Shown here: piece after piece, positions 6,430 to 14,005 of the stretch | Numbering within the stretch: position 1 is the stretch's first letter | Layout of the letters: the number at the start of each line of letters is the position of its first letter | From: Phocaeicola_A sp964514145 | Lineage (GTDB): Bacteria > Bacteroidota > Bacteroidia > Bacteroidales > Bacteroidaceae | DNA length: 16,730 nucleotides | NCBI GenBank assembly: GCA_964514145.1 | Contig: CAZEPM010000041.1 | Location: forward strand, 1-16,730 | Direction: 5' to 3' | The notes under the pieces: generated by a model | The model's input: only the letters and a program-made list of their open reading frames with translations | Database searches by the model: none | What the model was told of the DNA's origin: nothing | Translations under genes and position numbers: made by a program

Positions 6430-6729
6430 TTATTCTTTAATTTCTTCAAAATTGACGTATTCACCATCGTCTGGTCCGAATATTTTCTGATGAGGCGTGT
6501 GGTATTTGTGTCGGTTGCCGACGTTTTCATAGGAGGAGTATTTCGAACTGCCGCCGGTTGAGCGTGTCGTCTTTCGGGCGTTAGACTGACCGGTGTATTG
6601 GCTTTGTGTGTTCGAGTGGGCAGATTTTCTGCCAAATCCGGTCAGCCATCTTATGATTCCCGTAAGGATGCTACCGAAAATGACAAGAATCAGGAAAAAG
6701 AAAAACAATAAAAAGAGAAGTATATACAT
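6430..6729 (-). CDS. DUF4834-type small membrane protein
   Basis: A 99-residue protein of unknown function, resembling the Bacteroidetes-specific DUF4834 family. Residues 2-26 form a single very hydrophobic helix (leucine/phenylalanine-rich) with no lipobox. WLTGFGRK follows, then a hydrophilic, Ser/Thr/Asn/Gln-rich basic stretch, and an acidic C-terminal tail ending DGEYVNFEEIKE. The likely topology is one N-terminal anchor with a flexible tail. It is the last gene of the minus-strand psd - pssA - DUF4834 set, 71 nt after pssA, with no promoter or terminator seen in the gap, so it is probably co-transcribed with phosphatidylethanolamine synthesis. Whether it takes part in lipid synthesis is unknown. 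Family assignment is from memory of the sequence pattern. Confidence 0.8.
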   Translation of the reverse strand: MYILLFLLFFFFLILVIFGSILTGIIRWLTGFGRKSAHSNTQSQYTGQSNARKTTRSTGGSSKYSSYENVGNRHKYHTPHQKIFGPDDGEYVNFEEIKE

Positions 6730-6800
6730 AAGCAGTTGTTTCTGTTAGTGAATGCAGCTTCTACAGATCTTTCTACCGATTAGCGTGCCAACAAGATTGC

Positions 6801-7508
6801 TTATCGTTTTTTGAGGGTAGCGATGGATAAAAGGATGTACCATAAGATGATAAGTGAGAAACTGCGTATCCCGAGCGATAACAGCAAGAGTATACAAACT
6901 AGCAGGAAGATGTAACGCACTTTGTTGTTACCCCATGTCAGATTTTTGAACTTCAGCGAAAACATGGGCAGTTCGGCTACTAGCAACAGCGACATGACAC
7001 ATACGAGTATGAATAGCCAAAACACATTGAAGTGACTGTCTGTCAGCCACGTGTGATAGCCTGTGGCCAGCGATGCCCAAAAGATGGCGTTGGCAGGTGT
7101 GGGCATACCGATAAACGAGGTGGTCTGTCGTTCGTCGATGTTGAACTTCGCCAGTCGTAATGCCGAGAAGACGGCAATCAGAAAGGCTGTATAGGGTAGC
7201 CATGTCGACCAACCGGCAAAGGCTTCAGGATAGGATAACTCTTTGAATAGCGAGAATACGATTAGTGAGGGTGCAAGACCGAAACTGACTTCGTCTGCCA
7301 GCGAGTCTAGCTCTTTTCCTATCGGTGAATAGGCGTGGAGTAGGCGGGCAGCCATCCCGTCGAAGAAATCGAACAGGGCAGCGATAAAAATAAAGCAGAA
7401 TGCCCATTCGTAGCGCATTTCGTAAGCCATTATGCCCGCTATGCAACCTGAAAACAGGTTACAGCAAGTAATGATGTTGGGAATATGTCGTGTAATGCAG
7501 TTTGCCAT
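6801..7508 (-). CDS. pssA: CDP-diacylglycerol--serine O-phosphatidyltransferase
   Basis: This integral membrane enzyme transfers the phosphatidyl group from CDP-diacylglycerol to L-serine, giving phosphatidylserine, the precursor for the psd product encoded just upstream. The CDP-alcohol phosphatidyltransferase signature is exact: D47-x2-D50-G51-x2-A54-R55-x8-G64-x3-D68-x3-D72, containing the metal-binding and catalytic aspartates. The 235 residues include several further hydrophobic helices, typical of the Bacillus-type (type II) PssA rather than the unrelated E. coli enzyme. The start ATG at 7508 gives MANCITRHIPNIITC, the usual N terminus in which an IPN-x-IT motif leads into the first helix. 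It follows psd by 45 nt and precedes the DUF4834 gene by 71 nt on the same strand. Confidence 0.95.
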   Translation of the reverse strand: MANCITRHIPNIITCCNLFSGCIAGIMAYEMRYEWAFCFIFIAALFDFFDGMAARLLHAYSPIGKELDSLADEVSFGLAPSLIVFSLFKELSYPEAFAGWSTWLPYTAFLIAVFSALRLAKFNIDERQTTSFIGMPTPANAIFWASLATGYHTWLTDSHFNVFWLFILVCVMSLLLVAELPMFSLKFKNLTWGNNKVRYIFLLVCILLLLSLGIRSFSLIILWYILLSIATLKKR

Positions 7509-7553
7509 AGATGCCTTAGCGACGGTGATTCATGATAAATAGGTGTTCGTGTT

Positions 7554-8240
7554 CTATTTCAGTCGTGCTATGATAGTTTGGTTACCTATCGTTTTTTGTC
7601 CCATTTTGACGCATATTTTAGAATCTGTGGGCAGATAAACGTCAACGCGTGAACCGAATTTAATGAATCCCAAATGTTCATCGATGTAACACTCTTCGCC
7701 TTCGACTGCGTAGGTCACGATGCGTCGTGCGACGGCTCCGGCAATCTGTCGTGTCATAATTTCAACGCCTTCCGGTGTTTCGATGATGATGGTTGAGCGT
7801 TCGTTTTCGATGCTGGCTTTGGGAAGAAATGCTTTGTGGAAATTACCATCCTGATGAATTACTTTTTTTACGATGCCGTCAACCGGATACCAATTGGCGT
7901 GTACGTTTGTTATACCCATAAAAATGGAAATCATCAGGCGGCGATCGCGGAAATATTCGTCTTCATCGACTATCTCACACACCACGATGCGCCCATCGGC
8001 CGGAGCTACAACCACTTTTTCCGTTTCTTGTCCGAAATAGCGTATCGGGCAACGGAAAAAGTTAATCATGATGATGTATAGGATTATACTGATGCTGGCT
8101 GTCAAGTAGAGAGGAATAGAATTTTCGAATGCATAATAAGTCGCGATGTTGAGGGAGACTAACAAAATGCATCCGATGATTAGAATATGGGTTCCTTCTC
8201 TATGTATCCTTATATTTTTTAATTTCCTTAATTGATTCAT
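7554..8240 (-). CDS. psd: Phosphatidylserine decarboxylase (short, PSD-A type)
   Basis: This membrane-associated, pyruvoyl-dependent enzyme converts phosphatidylserine to phosphatidylethanolamine. The 228-residue proenzyme has two N-terminal hydrophobic helices (about 18-36 and 43-61), then the catalytic domain with VAPADGRIV (78-86) and VHANWYPVDGIV (113-124), which contains the conserved histidine. The self-cleavage site is FGSRVDVYLP, with processing expected between G196 and S197 to create the pyruvoyl group on the small alpha chain. Length and the GS cleavage pair fit the short PSD-A subfamily rather than the ~320-residue E. coli Psd with LGST. It is the first gene of the operon psd - pssA - DUF4834, driven by the strong promoter at 8275-8306, and is divergent from dnaE. 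Confidence 0.95.
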   Translation of the reverse strand: MNQLRKLKNIRIHREGTHILIIGCILLVSLNIATYYAFENSIPLYLTASISIILYIIMINFFRCPIRYFGQETEKVVVAPADGRIVVCEIVDEDEYFRDRRLMISIFMGITNVHANWYPVDGIVKKVIHQDGNFHKAFLPKASIENERSTIIIETPEGVEIMTRQIAGAVARRIVTYAVEGEECYIDEHLGFIKFGSRVDVYLPTDSKICVKMGQKTIGNQTIIARLK

Positions 8241-8274
8241 CTTGTAAACACGTACGTAGTGTCAGTTCATCAGG

Positions 8275-8306
8275 CAAAATTAAGACTGTTTTGATAATTG
8301 AGCAAA
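8275..8306 (-). promoter_or_regulatory. Promoter of the psd-pssA operon
   Basis: On the minus strand TTTG (8306-8303), a 20-nt spacer and TAATTTTG (8282-8275) give a full match to the Bacteroidetes consensus with ideal spacing. It leaves a leader of about 30 nt before the psd ATG at 8240. On the plus strand, dnaE has only a degenerate candidate (TATCTTTA at 8388-8395, last base off consensus) in the same 187-nt divergent gap. Confidence 0.75.
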
Positions 8307-8427
8307 TAAATAGATGCTTTTTCGCGCATTTTTGTTATAAACCGCTAAAGTTCGGGTGCGCATCGATACTTTCTCATAAAAGCTCGCTATCTTTACCATT
8401 CCTTATAGTGTAGTCAATAATACCGAT

Positions 8428-11400
8428 ATGTACGATTTTGTCCATTTACACGTCCATAGTCAATATTCGATTCTCGACGGTCAGGCAGCCATAGCTAAGT
8501 TGGTAGACAAGGCGATGGCTAACGGCATGCGGGGCATGGCGTTGACCGATCACGGCAACATGTTTGGTGTGAAAGAGTTTTACAACTATGTCCATAAGAA
8601 GAATGGTGCAACCAATGATGAGATAAAACGGTTGCAAAAACGGCTCGGTGCCATTGAAAGCGGAGCAGAAACGGTTGAAAATCCAGCGGAGGAAATCGAG
8701 TTGTGTAAGGCAGAAATCGAGATGCTTGAGAGCAAGTTGTTCAAGCCGATTATCGGGTGTGAGATGTACGTTGCTTCGCGTCGGCTTTTCAATAAGGACG
8801 GGAAAACAGATCAGAGCGGCTACCATCTGATTGTGCTGGCTAAAAACAATGTGGGATATCATAATCTCATCAAACTGGTATCGAAGGCGTGGACGGAAGG
8901 ATTCTATATGCGCCCTCGTACGGATAGGGTGGAGCTGGAAAAGTATCACGAGGGGCTGATTGTATGTTCGGCTTGTCTGGCCGGAGAAATTCCACGCCGT
9001 ATCCGAAACGATCAGCTTTCCGAAGCCGAAGAAGCTTTGCGCTGGTATAAGCGTGTGTTTGGTGAAGACTTCTATCTGGAACTGCAACTTCACAAGACTA
9101 CCGTTCCACGTGCCAATCATGAGGTGTATCCACTTCAGTTGGAAGTCAACCGTAAACTGATAGAATACAGCAAAAAATACGGCGTGAAGCTGGTGTGTAC
9201 CAACGATGTGCATTTCGTAGACGAAGAAAATGCAGAGGCTCATGACCGATTGATTTGTCTGAGTACGGGTAAGGATCTGGATGATCCGAACCGCATGATC
9301 TACTCCAAGCAAGAATGGTTTAAAACGCGTGAAGAAATGAACGCAATATTCGACTATGTGCCGGAAGCATTGACAAACACAGTCGACATTTGCAATCAAG
9401 TAGAGTTTTATTCTATCGATCATGAACCCATTATGCCGACATTTGCCATACCGGAAGACTTTGGTACGGAAGAGGAGTACCGGCGGAAATACACGGAAGA
9501 AGATTTGTTTAATGAGTTTACTCGCGATGAAAACAACCGTGTCGTAATGGATGAGGCGGCGGCACAGGCTAAGATTAAAAAACTGGGTGGCTACGATAAA
9601 TTATACCGCATCAAACTGGAGGCCGACTATTTGGCTAAACTTACGGCTGACGGTGCCTACAAACGCTATGGTGAACGGCTGACGGACGAAATCAAAGAAC
9701 GATTGAAGTTCGAGTTGCATGTCATGAAGACGATGGGTTTCCCGGGTTACTTCCTGATTGTGCAAGACTTCATCAATGTCGCTCGCAACAAGTTGGGTGT
9801 AGCGGTTGGACCCGGTCGGGGTTCTGCTGCCGGCTCTGCGGTGGCCTATTGTTTGGGCATTACCCAGATAGATCCTATTGCCTACGATTTGCTGTTCGAG
9901 CGTTTCTTGAATCCGGATCGTATTTCGTTGCCCGATATTGATGTGGATTTCGACGATGACGGACGGGGCGAGGTCTTGCGCTGGGTAACTGAAAAGTACG
10001 GACAAAAAAAGGTAGCACACATCATTACCTATGGTACGATGGCTACGAAACTGGCCATTAAAGATGTGGCACGTGTGCAGAAACTACCGCTTGCACAAGC
10101 TAACAGACTTTGCAAACTCATTCCGGATAAAATCCCCGACAAGAAGGTAAATCTGGCCAATGCAATTGCCTATGTGCCCGAACTGCAGGAGGCTGAGGCT
10201 TCCTCTGACCCCATCTTGCGAGATACCCTGCGCTATGCACGTATGCTCGAAGGGAATGTCCGCAACACCGGTGTGCATGCTTGTGGCACGATTATTTGTC
10301 GTGACGACATCACCGACTGGGTGCCTGTAAGTACTGCCGACGATAAAGAGACGGGTGAAAAGATTCTGGTGACGCAGTATGAAGGGTCGGTAATTGAAGA
10401 TACCGGACTGATAAAAATGGACTTTCTCGGACTGAAAACCTTGTCGATAATCAAAGAAGCCGTAGAAAACATACGTCTCAGCCTGGGTATCGAGATCGAT
10501 GTCGATATCATAGACATCGACGATCGCAGCACATATAAGCTTTATAGCGAAGGACGCACCATCGGAACATTTCAGTTTGAATCGTCTGGTATGCAGAAAT
10601 ACTTGCGTGAGTTGCAGCCGAGCACGTTCGAAGATCTGATTGCTATGAACGCGCTCTACCGCCCCGGACCAATGGATTATATTCCGGATTTCATTAATCG
10701 TAAGCATGGACGAAAGCCAATTACATACGATATTCCCATTATGGAGAAATATCTGAAAGACACGTACGGCATTACGATCTATCAGGAACAGGTGATGCTC
10801 CTCTCGCGCCTGCTGGCTGACTTCACTCGTGGCGAGTCTGATGCCCTGCGGAAAGCAATGGGTAAGAAGTTACGCGACAAGTTGGATCACATGAAACCCA
10901 AATTCATTGAAGGCGGAAAGAAAAACGGGCACAATCCACAGATTCTGGAGAAAATTTGGGGAGACTGGGAGAAGTTTGCCTCTTATGCTTTCAACAAATC
11001 GCATGCCACATGTTATTCGTGGGTAGCCTATCAGACGGCTTACCTGAAGGCCCATTATCCGTCTCAGTATATGGCTGCCTGTTTGAGCCGGAACATCTCG
11101 AAGATTGACGAAATCACCAAGCTCATGGACGAATGCCGTTCCATGGGCATACAGGTCTTTGGGCCGGATGTCAACGAGAGTATTCATAAGTTCTCCGTGA
11201 ATCCGTCGGGCAACATACGTTTCGGATTGGGAGCCATCAAGGGAGTAAGCGAAAACGCTGTGGTCGCCATCATCGAAGAACGCGACAAAAACGGAGCTTA
11301 TACCAGCATCTACGATTTTGTGGAACGTGTGAACCTGACGGCATGTAACCGTAAGAATATCGAAAATATTGCATTGGCCGGAGGATTCGACACCTTGCGC

Positions 11401-12219
11401 GAGGTGAAACGCGAAATGTTTTTCGTTGTCAATGGCAAGAATGAAACTTTTGCGGACTCTCTGATTCGTTACGGTATGAAATATCAGGCTGACAAGGCAA
11501 TGGCCTCAAACTCACTTTTTGGCGATGCAAACCAAATGGCGATAAGTAAGCCGGTAATCCCCGAATTTGAGACGTGGAGCGTACTCGACAGGCTGAATCG
11601 AGAACGTGAGTACGTAGGTCTCTATCTGTCAGCCCATCCGCTCGACGAATATTCGATAATCTTGGAAAATGTATGCAATACGAAAGTTAAGGATCTGGAA
11701 CACAAGGAAGAACTCGTCGGGCGCGAACTGACATTGGGAGGCATCGTGACCGAAGTACGCGAAGGACGCACCAAAACCGACAGACCTTATGGTGTCGTCC
11801 GATTTGAAGACTTTTCAGGGTCGGACGAAATCGCTTTCTTCGGAAACGACTGGCTCACATGGAATAACTATCTGCGCGAGGGTTATTTCCTCTACATCCG
11901 AGGTCGCTGTCAAGCCCGTCAGTGGAATGCCAATCAGATGGAGTTTAAAGTCAGCTCCATCGAACTATTGTCCGATGTCAAAGAAAAGCTGATAGAGAAA
12001 ATCACGATTCTCACCCCACTCGATGAGCTGGACAACGAACTGATAACCGAGATCTCGACCATTGCTCAAAACAATCCCGGAACAACCGAGCTCTATTTCC
12101 AGATTACCGACAACAACATGCGCGTAAATCTCCGGTCGCAAAAGGTTAAAATAGCTGTCAAGCGCGAATTGATTTCGTATATAAAAAGCCGACCACGGTT
12201 GGAATTCAAAATAAATTAA
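8428..12219 (+). CDS. dnaE: DNA polymerase III subunit alpha
   Basis: This is the catalytic subunit of the replicative DNA polymerase. The 1263-residue protein has the standard order. An N-terminal PHP domain (from HLHVHSQYS at 6-14) is followed by the polymerase core with GPGRGSAAGSAVAYCLG and the metal-binding PDIDVDF (catalytic D503 and D505). The third catalytic Asp is in IKMDFLGLKT (D665), and YRPGPMDYIP and FNKSHATCYSW (855 onward) follow. A C-terminal OB fold lies around LTLGGIVTEVREGRT. Residues that bind metals in active PHP domains seem kept (H8, H10, D17, H42, E112, H133, C183, D260, H262), unlike E. coli, where the HxH is degraded. A charged helical insert of about 50 residues (roughly 56-106) lies inside the PHP domain. 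It is longer than E. coli DnaE (1160). It is followed by trxA 39 nt downstream. Confidence 0.97.
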   Translation: MYDFVHLHVHSQYSILDGQAAIAKLVDKAMANGMRGMALTDHGNMFGVKEFYNYVHKKNGATNDEIKRLQKRLGAIESGAETVENPAEEIELCKAEIEMLESKLFKPIIGCEMYVASRRLFNKDGKTDQSGYHLIVLAKNNVGYHNLIKLVSKAWTEGFYMRPRTDRVELEKYHEGLIVCSACLAGEIPRRIRNDQLSEAEEALRWYKRVFGEDFYLELQLHKTTVPRANHEVYPLQLEVNRKLIEYSKKYGVKLVCTNDVHFVDEENAEAHDRLICLSTGKDLDDPNRMIYSKQEWFKTREEMNAIFDYVPEALTNTVDICNQVEFYSIDHEPIMPTFAIPEDFGTEEEYRRKYTEEDLFNEFTRDENNRVVMDEAAAQAKIKKLGGYDKLYRIKLEADYLAKLTADGAYKRYGERLTDEIKERLKFELHVMKTMGFPGYFLIVQDFINVARNKLGVAVGPGRGSAAGSAVAYCLGITQIDPIAYDLLFERFLNPDRISLPDIDVDFDDDGRGEVLRWVTEKYGQKKVAHIITYGTMATKLAIKDVARVQKLPLAQANRLCKLIPDKIPDKKVNLANAIAYVPELQEAEASSDPILRDTLRYARMLEGNVRNTGVHACGTIICRDDITDWVPVSTADDKETGEKILVTQYEGSVIEDTGLIKMDFLGLKTLSIIKEAVENIRLSLGIEIDVDIIDIDDRSTYKLYSEGRTIGTFQFESSGMQKYLRELQPSTFEDLIAMNALYRPGPMDYIPDFINRKHGRKPITYDIPIMEKYLKDTYGITIYQEQVMLLSRLLADFTRGESDALRKAMGKKLRDKLDHMKPKFIEGGKKNGHNPQILEKIWGDWEKFASYAFNKSHATCYSWVAYQTAYLKAHYPSQYMAACLSRNISKIDEITKLMDECRSMGIQVFGPDVNESIHKFSVNPSGNIRFGLGAIKGVSENAVVAIIEERDKNGAYTSIYDFVERVNLTACNRKNIENIALAGGFDTLREVKREMFFVVNGKNETFADSLIRYGMKYQADKAMASNSLFGDANQMAISKPVIPEFETWSVLDRLNREREYVGLYLSAHPLDEYSIILENVCNTKVKDLEHKEELVGRELTLGGIVTEVREGRTKTDRPYGVVRFEDFSGSDEIAFFGNDWLTWNNYLREGYFLYIRGRCQARQWNANQMEFKVSSIELLSDVKEKLIEKITILTPLDELDNELITEISTIAQNNPGTTELYFQITDNNMRVNLRSQKVKIAVKRELISYIKSRPRLEFKIN

Positions 12220-12227
12220 TACCTTTG
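12199..12227 (+). promoter_or_regulatory. trxA promoter at the end of dnaE
   Basis: TTG (12199-12201), an 18-nt spacer and TACCTTTG (12220-12227) match the Bacteroidetes -33/-7 pattern. The -33 part lies inside the last codons of dnaE and the -7 part starts immediately after its stop codon. The predicted leader is about 25 nt to the trxA ATG at 12259. It would let thioredoxin be made at levels independent of the polymerase. Confidence 0.6.
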
Positions 12228-12258
12228 TCAAAGTTTTATTTTAAACAAGAAATATATT

Positions 12259-12573
12259 ATGGCACGCGAAATTACTGATGCAAACTTTGAGGCTTTGCTG
12301 GCAGAAGGCAAGCCTATCGTGTTGGATTTTTGGGCTCCTTGGTGTGGCCCATGCAAGAAAATCGGACCGGATATTGAAGCTTTAGCTACTGAGTATGAAG
12401 GACAAGCGATCGTTGGCAAATGCAATGTCGATGAAAACGAAGACCTATCTGGCAAGTTTGGCGTACGCAATATCCCTACCGTATTGTTCATTAAAAATGG
12501 CGAAGTGGTAGACAAGCAGGTGGGCGCAGCACCCAAAAGTACTTTCGAAGAGAAGCTGAAAGCTATCCTATAA
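12259..12573 (+). CDS. trxA: Thioredoxin
   Basis: A small cytosolic disulfide reductant that supports ribonucleotide reductase, methionine sulfoxide reductase and general protein thiol reduction, itself recharged by thioredoxin reductase. The 104-residue protein is the standard single-domain length and has no signal peptide. The active site is W28-C29-G30-P31-C32 (PWCGPCKK), the buried aspartate is D23 in VLDFWAPW, and the cis-proline loop is NIPT with P73, followed by the usual LFIKNGE strand. The ATG at 12259 is preceded by an A-rich leader, the normal Bacteroidales arrangement. It has its own promoter overlapping the dnaE end and a strong terminator 40 nt after its stop codon. Confidence 0.96.
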   Translation: MAREITDANFEALLAEGKPIVLDFWAPWCGPCKKIGPDIEALATEYEGQAIVGKCNVDENEDLSGKFGVRNIPTVLFIKNGEVVDKQVGAAPKSTFEEKLKAIL

Positions 12574-12612
12574 ATCGTTTAAACAAAATAAATCCAACGA
12601 TAAACAATAAAG

Positions 12613-12662
12613 AAGAGTGTTCTGGTAAGGCAGACAATGGCCTTGAAGTACACTCTTTTTTT
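12613..12662 (+). terminator. Strong rho-independent terminator after trxA
   Basis: AAGAGTGT (12613-12620) pairs perfectly with ACACTCTT (12650-12657). A second stem inside it, AAGGC (12627-12631) with GCCTT (12640-12644), closes an 8-nt loop, giving a two-tier stem. An uninterrupted T run (12656-12662) follows. It closes the trxA transcript and stands 26 nt ahead of the next plus-strand gene, for which no separate promoter is obvious. Confidence 0.88.
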
Positions 12663-12688
12663 ATGTCTTACCCTATAAAAATATGATT

Positions 12689-13021
12689 ATGGCTACAGAT
12701 GAATTCTTTCAGGAAGACTTAGACGATGCGAAGACGATAGCGTTTATCAGAAACTACCTTCCACAAGAACTCAAAGACAAGTTCTCTGACGACGAACTCT
12801 ATTATTTCCTCGATGTGATGGTGGATTACTATACGGAAAGCGGATGTCTTGAAGCAGAGCCTGATGCAGACGGCTATATCGAGATAGACCAAGATGCCAT
12901 TGTGGATTACATCATCAAAGAAGCAAAAAAAGACCATATCGGCGATTACAAGCCAGAAGAGATCCTATTCGTTGTGCAGGGAGAAATGGAATATGGTAAT
13001 TCGCTGGGACAAGTGGATTAA
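12689..13021 (+). CDS. Acidic conserved-looking protein of unknown function
   Basis: I do not recognise a named family. The 110-residue protein is strikingly acidic, about 30 Asp/Glu against 8 Lys/Arg, with no membrane span, signal peptide or cysteine pair (one Cys). It is predicted mostly helical, with repeated acidic-aromatic segments such as DDELYYFLDVMVDYY and a central EPDADGYIEIDQDAIVDYII stretch, and it ends GNSLGQVD. Coding quality looks real: a full open frame with stop TAA at 13019. ATG 12689 (MATDEFF) is chosen; ATG 12683 two codons earlier (MIMATDEFF) is equally possible. It lies just beyond the trxA terminator on the same strand and has no visible TAnnTTTG element of its own, so it may rely on read-through. 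The next gene downstream is convergent. Confidence 0.8.
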   Translation: MATDEFFQEDLDDAKTIAFIRNYLPQELKDKFSDDELYYFLDVMVDYYTESGCLEAEPDADGYIEIDQDAIVDYIIKEAKKDHIGDYKPEEILFVVQGEMEYGNSLGQVD

Positions 13022-13324
13022 CTATATGTAGAATCCCGTTGACGGCAGAAAGCAAACATCTTCAGTTGTACAAATATACGTACGAGATAAGGCCATTGCC
13101 GTCCCTCCGATGATGTGTTATTCAATTTACACAGCCTTTGATGGATGAACTATCACTTGCTCCTCGTTTTTAAGGACTTAACTTCTGAACTTGAGAAAGA
13201 GAGTGCAAGAATTAGGATTCATGTGAAGTATGGAATACCATCTTTAGGGCAATAGGTTTGTGTACATACGTGGTCAGTGCGCTGACTGCACCTGTCTGGC
13301 TTGCTGTTGAGGCTTCCTCCGTTT
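13022..13324. other. 303-nt gap between convergent genes, no gene seen
   Basis: This space separates the acidic protein (plus strand) from the Imm17-like gene (minus strand). I see no credible reading frame. It contains a 5-bp perfect hairpin, GTCAG (13273-13277) with CTGAC (13282-13286) around TGCG, without a T tract, and an isolated TAGGTTTG (13253-13260) pointing toward no gene. No terminator for either flanking gene is convincing. Confidence 0.6.
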
Positions 13325-13564
13325 CTATTCCATGCCTACGTTCCCAAAGGCCTCTCTTGTCTGCCAAAACATGTATGCCGCCAAAGCCATGCATACAATT
13401 CCGATGATGCCATAGACCAGACGTGTCCGTCGACGTCCGATGCGGGTGATGAGGAATTGCACATTGCGGGCGGTGAAAAACCATTCCCAATCGAACACCG
13501 ATGCTAGAAACGCAATCAGTCCCGATACCAGAAACAGTCCTTGTACGAAATAATGTGGTTGCAT
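13325..13564 (-). CDS. Small two-helix membrane protein resembling Imm17 immunity family
   Basis: The 79-residue product starts MQPHYFVQGLF. It has one hydrophobic helix at about residues 7-24, a DWEWFFTARN turn, the segment ITRIGRRRTRLVYG, a second hydrophobic helix (IIGIVCMALAAYMF) and a short tail. This two-helix hairpin with a central W-x-W-FF and GRR-x-R-x-x-YG pattern resembles the Imm17 family of predicted toxin-immunity proteins (my recollection of the family, not searched). No toxin gene is nearby. A longer frame begins at 13600 but would overlap the tsaE end; ATG 13564 leaves a 13-nt gap and is preferred. It is the last gene of the aroA - tsaE minus-strand operon. A neutral description would be a small inner-membrane protein of unknown role. 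Confidence 0.75.
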   Translation of the reverse strand: MQPHYFVQGLFLVSGLIAFLASVFDWEWFFTARNVQFLITRIGRRRTRLVYGIIGIVCMALAAYMFWQTREAFGNVGME

Positions 13565-13577
13565 AGCGACTTGGGTT

Positions 13578-13997
13578 TTATATGTCCATACGCACCACAC
13601 GTTCGCCTTTATCGATTTCTTCTATCGATACGCGGACGGCATCCGTGGGAAGCAGGCTTTCAATGAGTTCTGGCCATTCGATGAAACACAGCGAGCCGCT
13701 GTAGAAATAATCTTCGTAGCCCATGTCGTACACTTCTTCGAGACGCTTGATGCGATAGAAGTCGAAATGATAGATCAGTTCGCCGGCTTTTTCCGACCGA
13801 TATTCGTTGACGATGGCAAATGTGGGTGAGTTGATGGCGTCGGTCACGCCTAAACATTCGCACACGGCTTTGATGAAAGTAGTTTTCCCGGCACCCATTT
13901 TGCCGTAGAAGGCAAACACGGTGTTATTGCCCATTGCCTCAACAAACTGTTGGGCGGCTTCGTGAATGGTGTTGAGTGAAGTGATTCTGATTTCCAT
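13578..13997 (-). CDS. tsaE: tRNA threonylcarbamoyladenosine biosynthesis ATPase TsaE
   Basis: This ATPase works with TsaB and TsaD to make N6-threonylcarbamoyladenosine (t6A) at position 37 of ANN-decoding tRNAs. The 139-residue protein has the P-loop G32-K-M-G-A-G-K38-T39, INSPTFAIVNEY (55-66) as switch region, the H-x-DFYR segment HFDFYRI (77-83) and the C-terminal CFIEWPE (104-110), all canonical for TsaE/YjeE. The length is as expected. The start ATG 13997 is 8 nt after the permease stop codon, and the Imm17-like gene follows after 13 nt, so the gene sits inside a compact minus-strand operon. TsaB and TsaD are not in the window. Confidence 0.95.
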   Translation of the reverse strand: MEIRITSLNTIHEAAQQFVEAMGNNTVFAFYGKMGAGKTTFIKAVCECLGVTDAINSPTFAIVNEYRSEKAGELIYHFDFYRIKRLEEVYDMGYEDYFYSGSLCFIEWPELIESLLPTDAVRVSIEEIDKGERVVRMDI

Positions 13998-14005
13998 AAT
14001 TGGGT

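Noticed and set aside
8388..8395. TATCTTTA as a dnaE promoter
   Set aside because: It differs from TAnnTTTG at the last base and has no TTTG/TTG at normal spacing, so it is not listed as a feature, although dnaE must have a promoter in or near this gap.
8446..9423. Long open frame of 325 codons antisense to dnaE
   Set aside because: It lies entirely over the well-supported dnaE PHP region, shows no recognisable domain, and follows from codon bias of the sense gene. The antisense frame at 10084-10707 was rejected for the same reason.
13253..13260. TAGGTTTG promoter-like element on the plus strand
   Set aside because: It has no downstream plus-strand gene and lies in a convergent gap. An 8-base pattern with two free positions is expected by chance in this much sequence.
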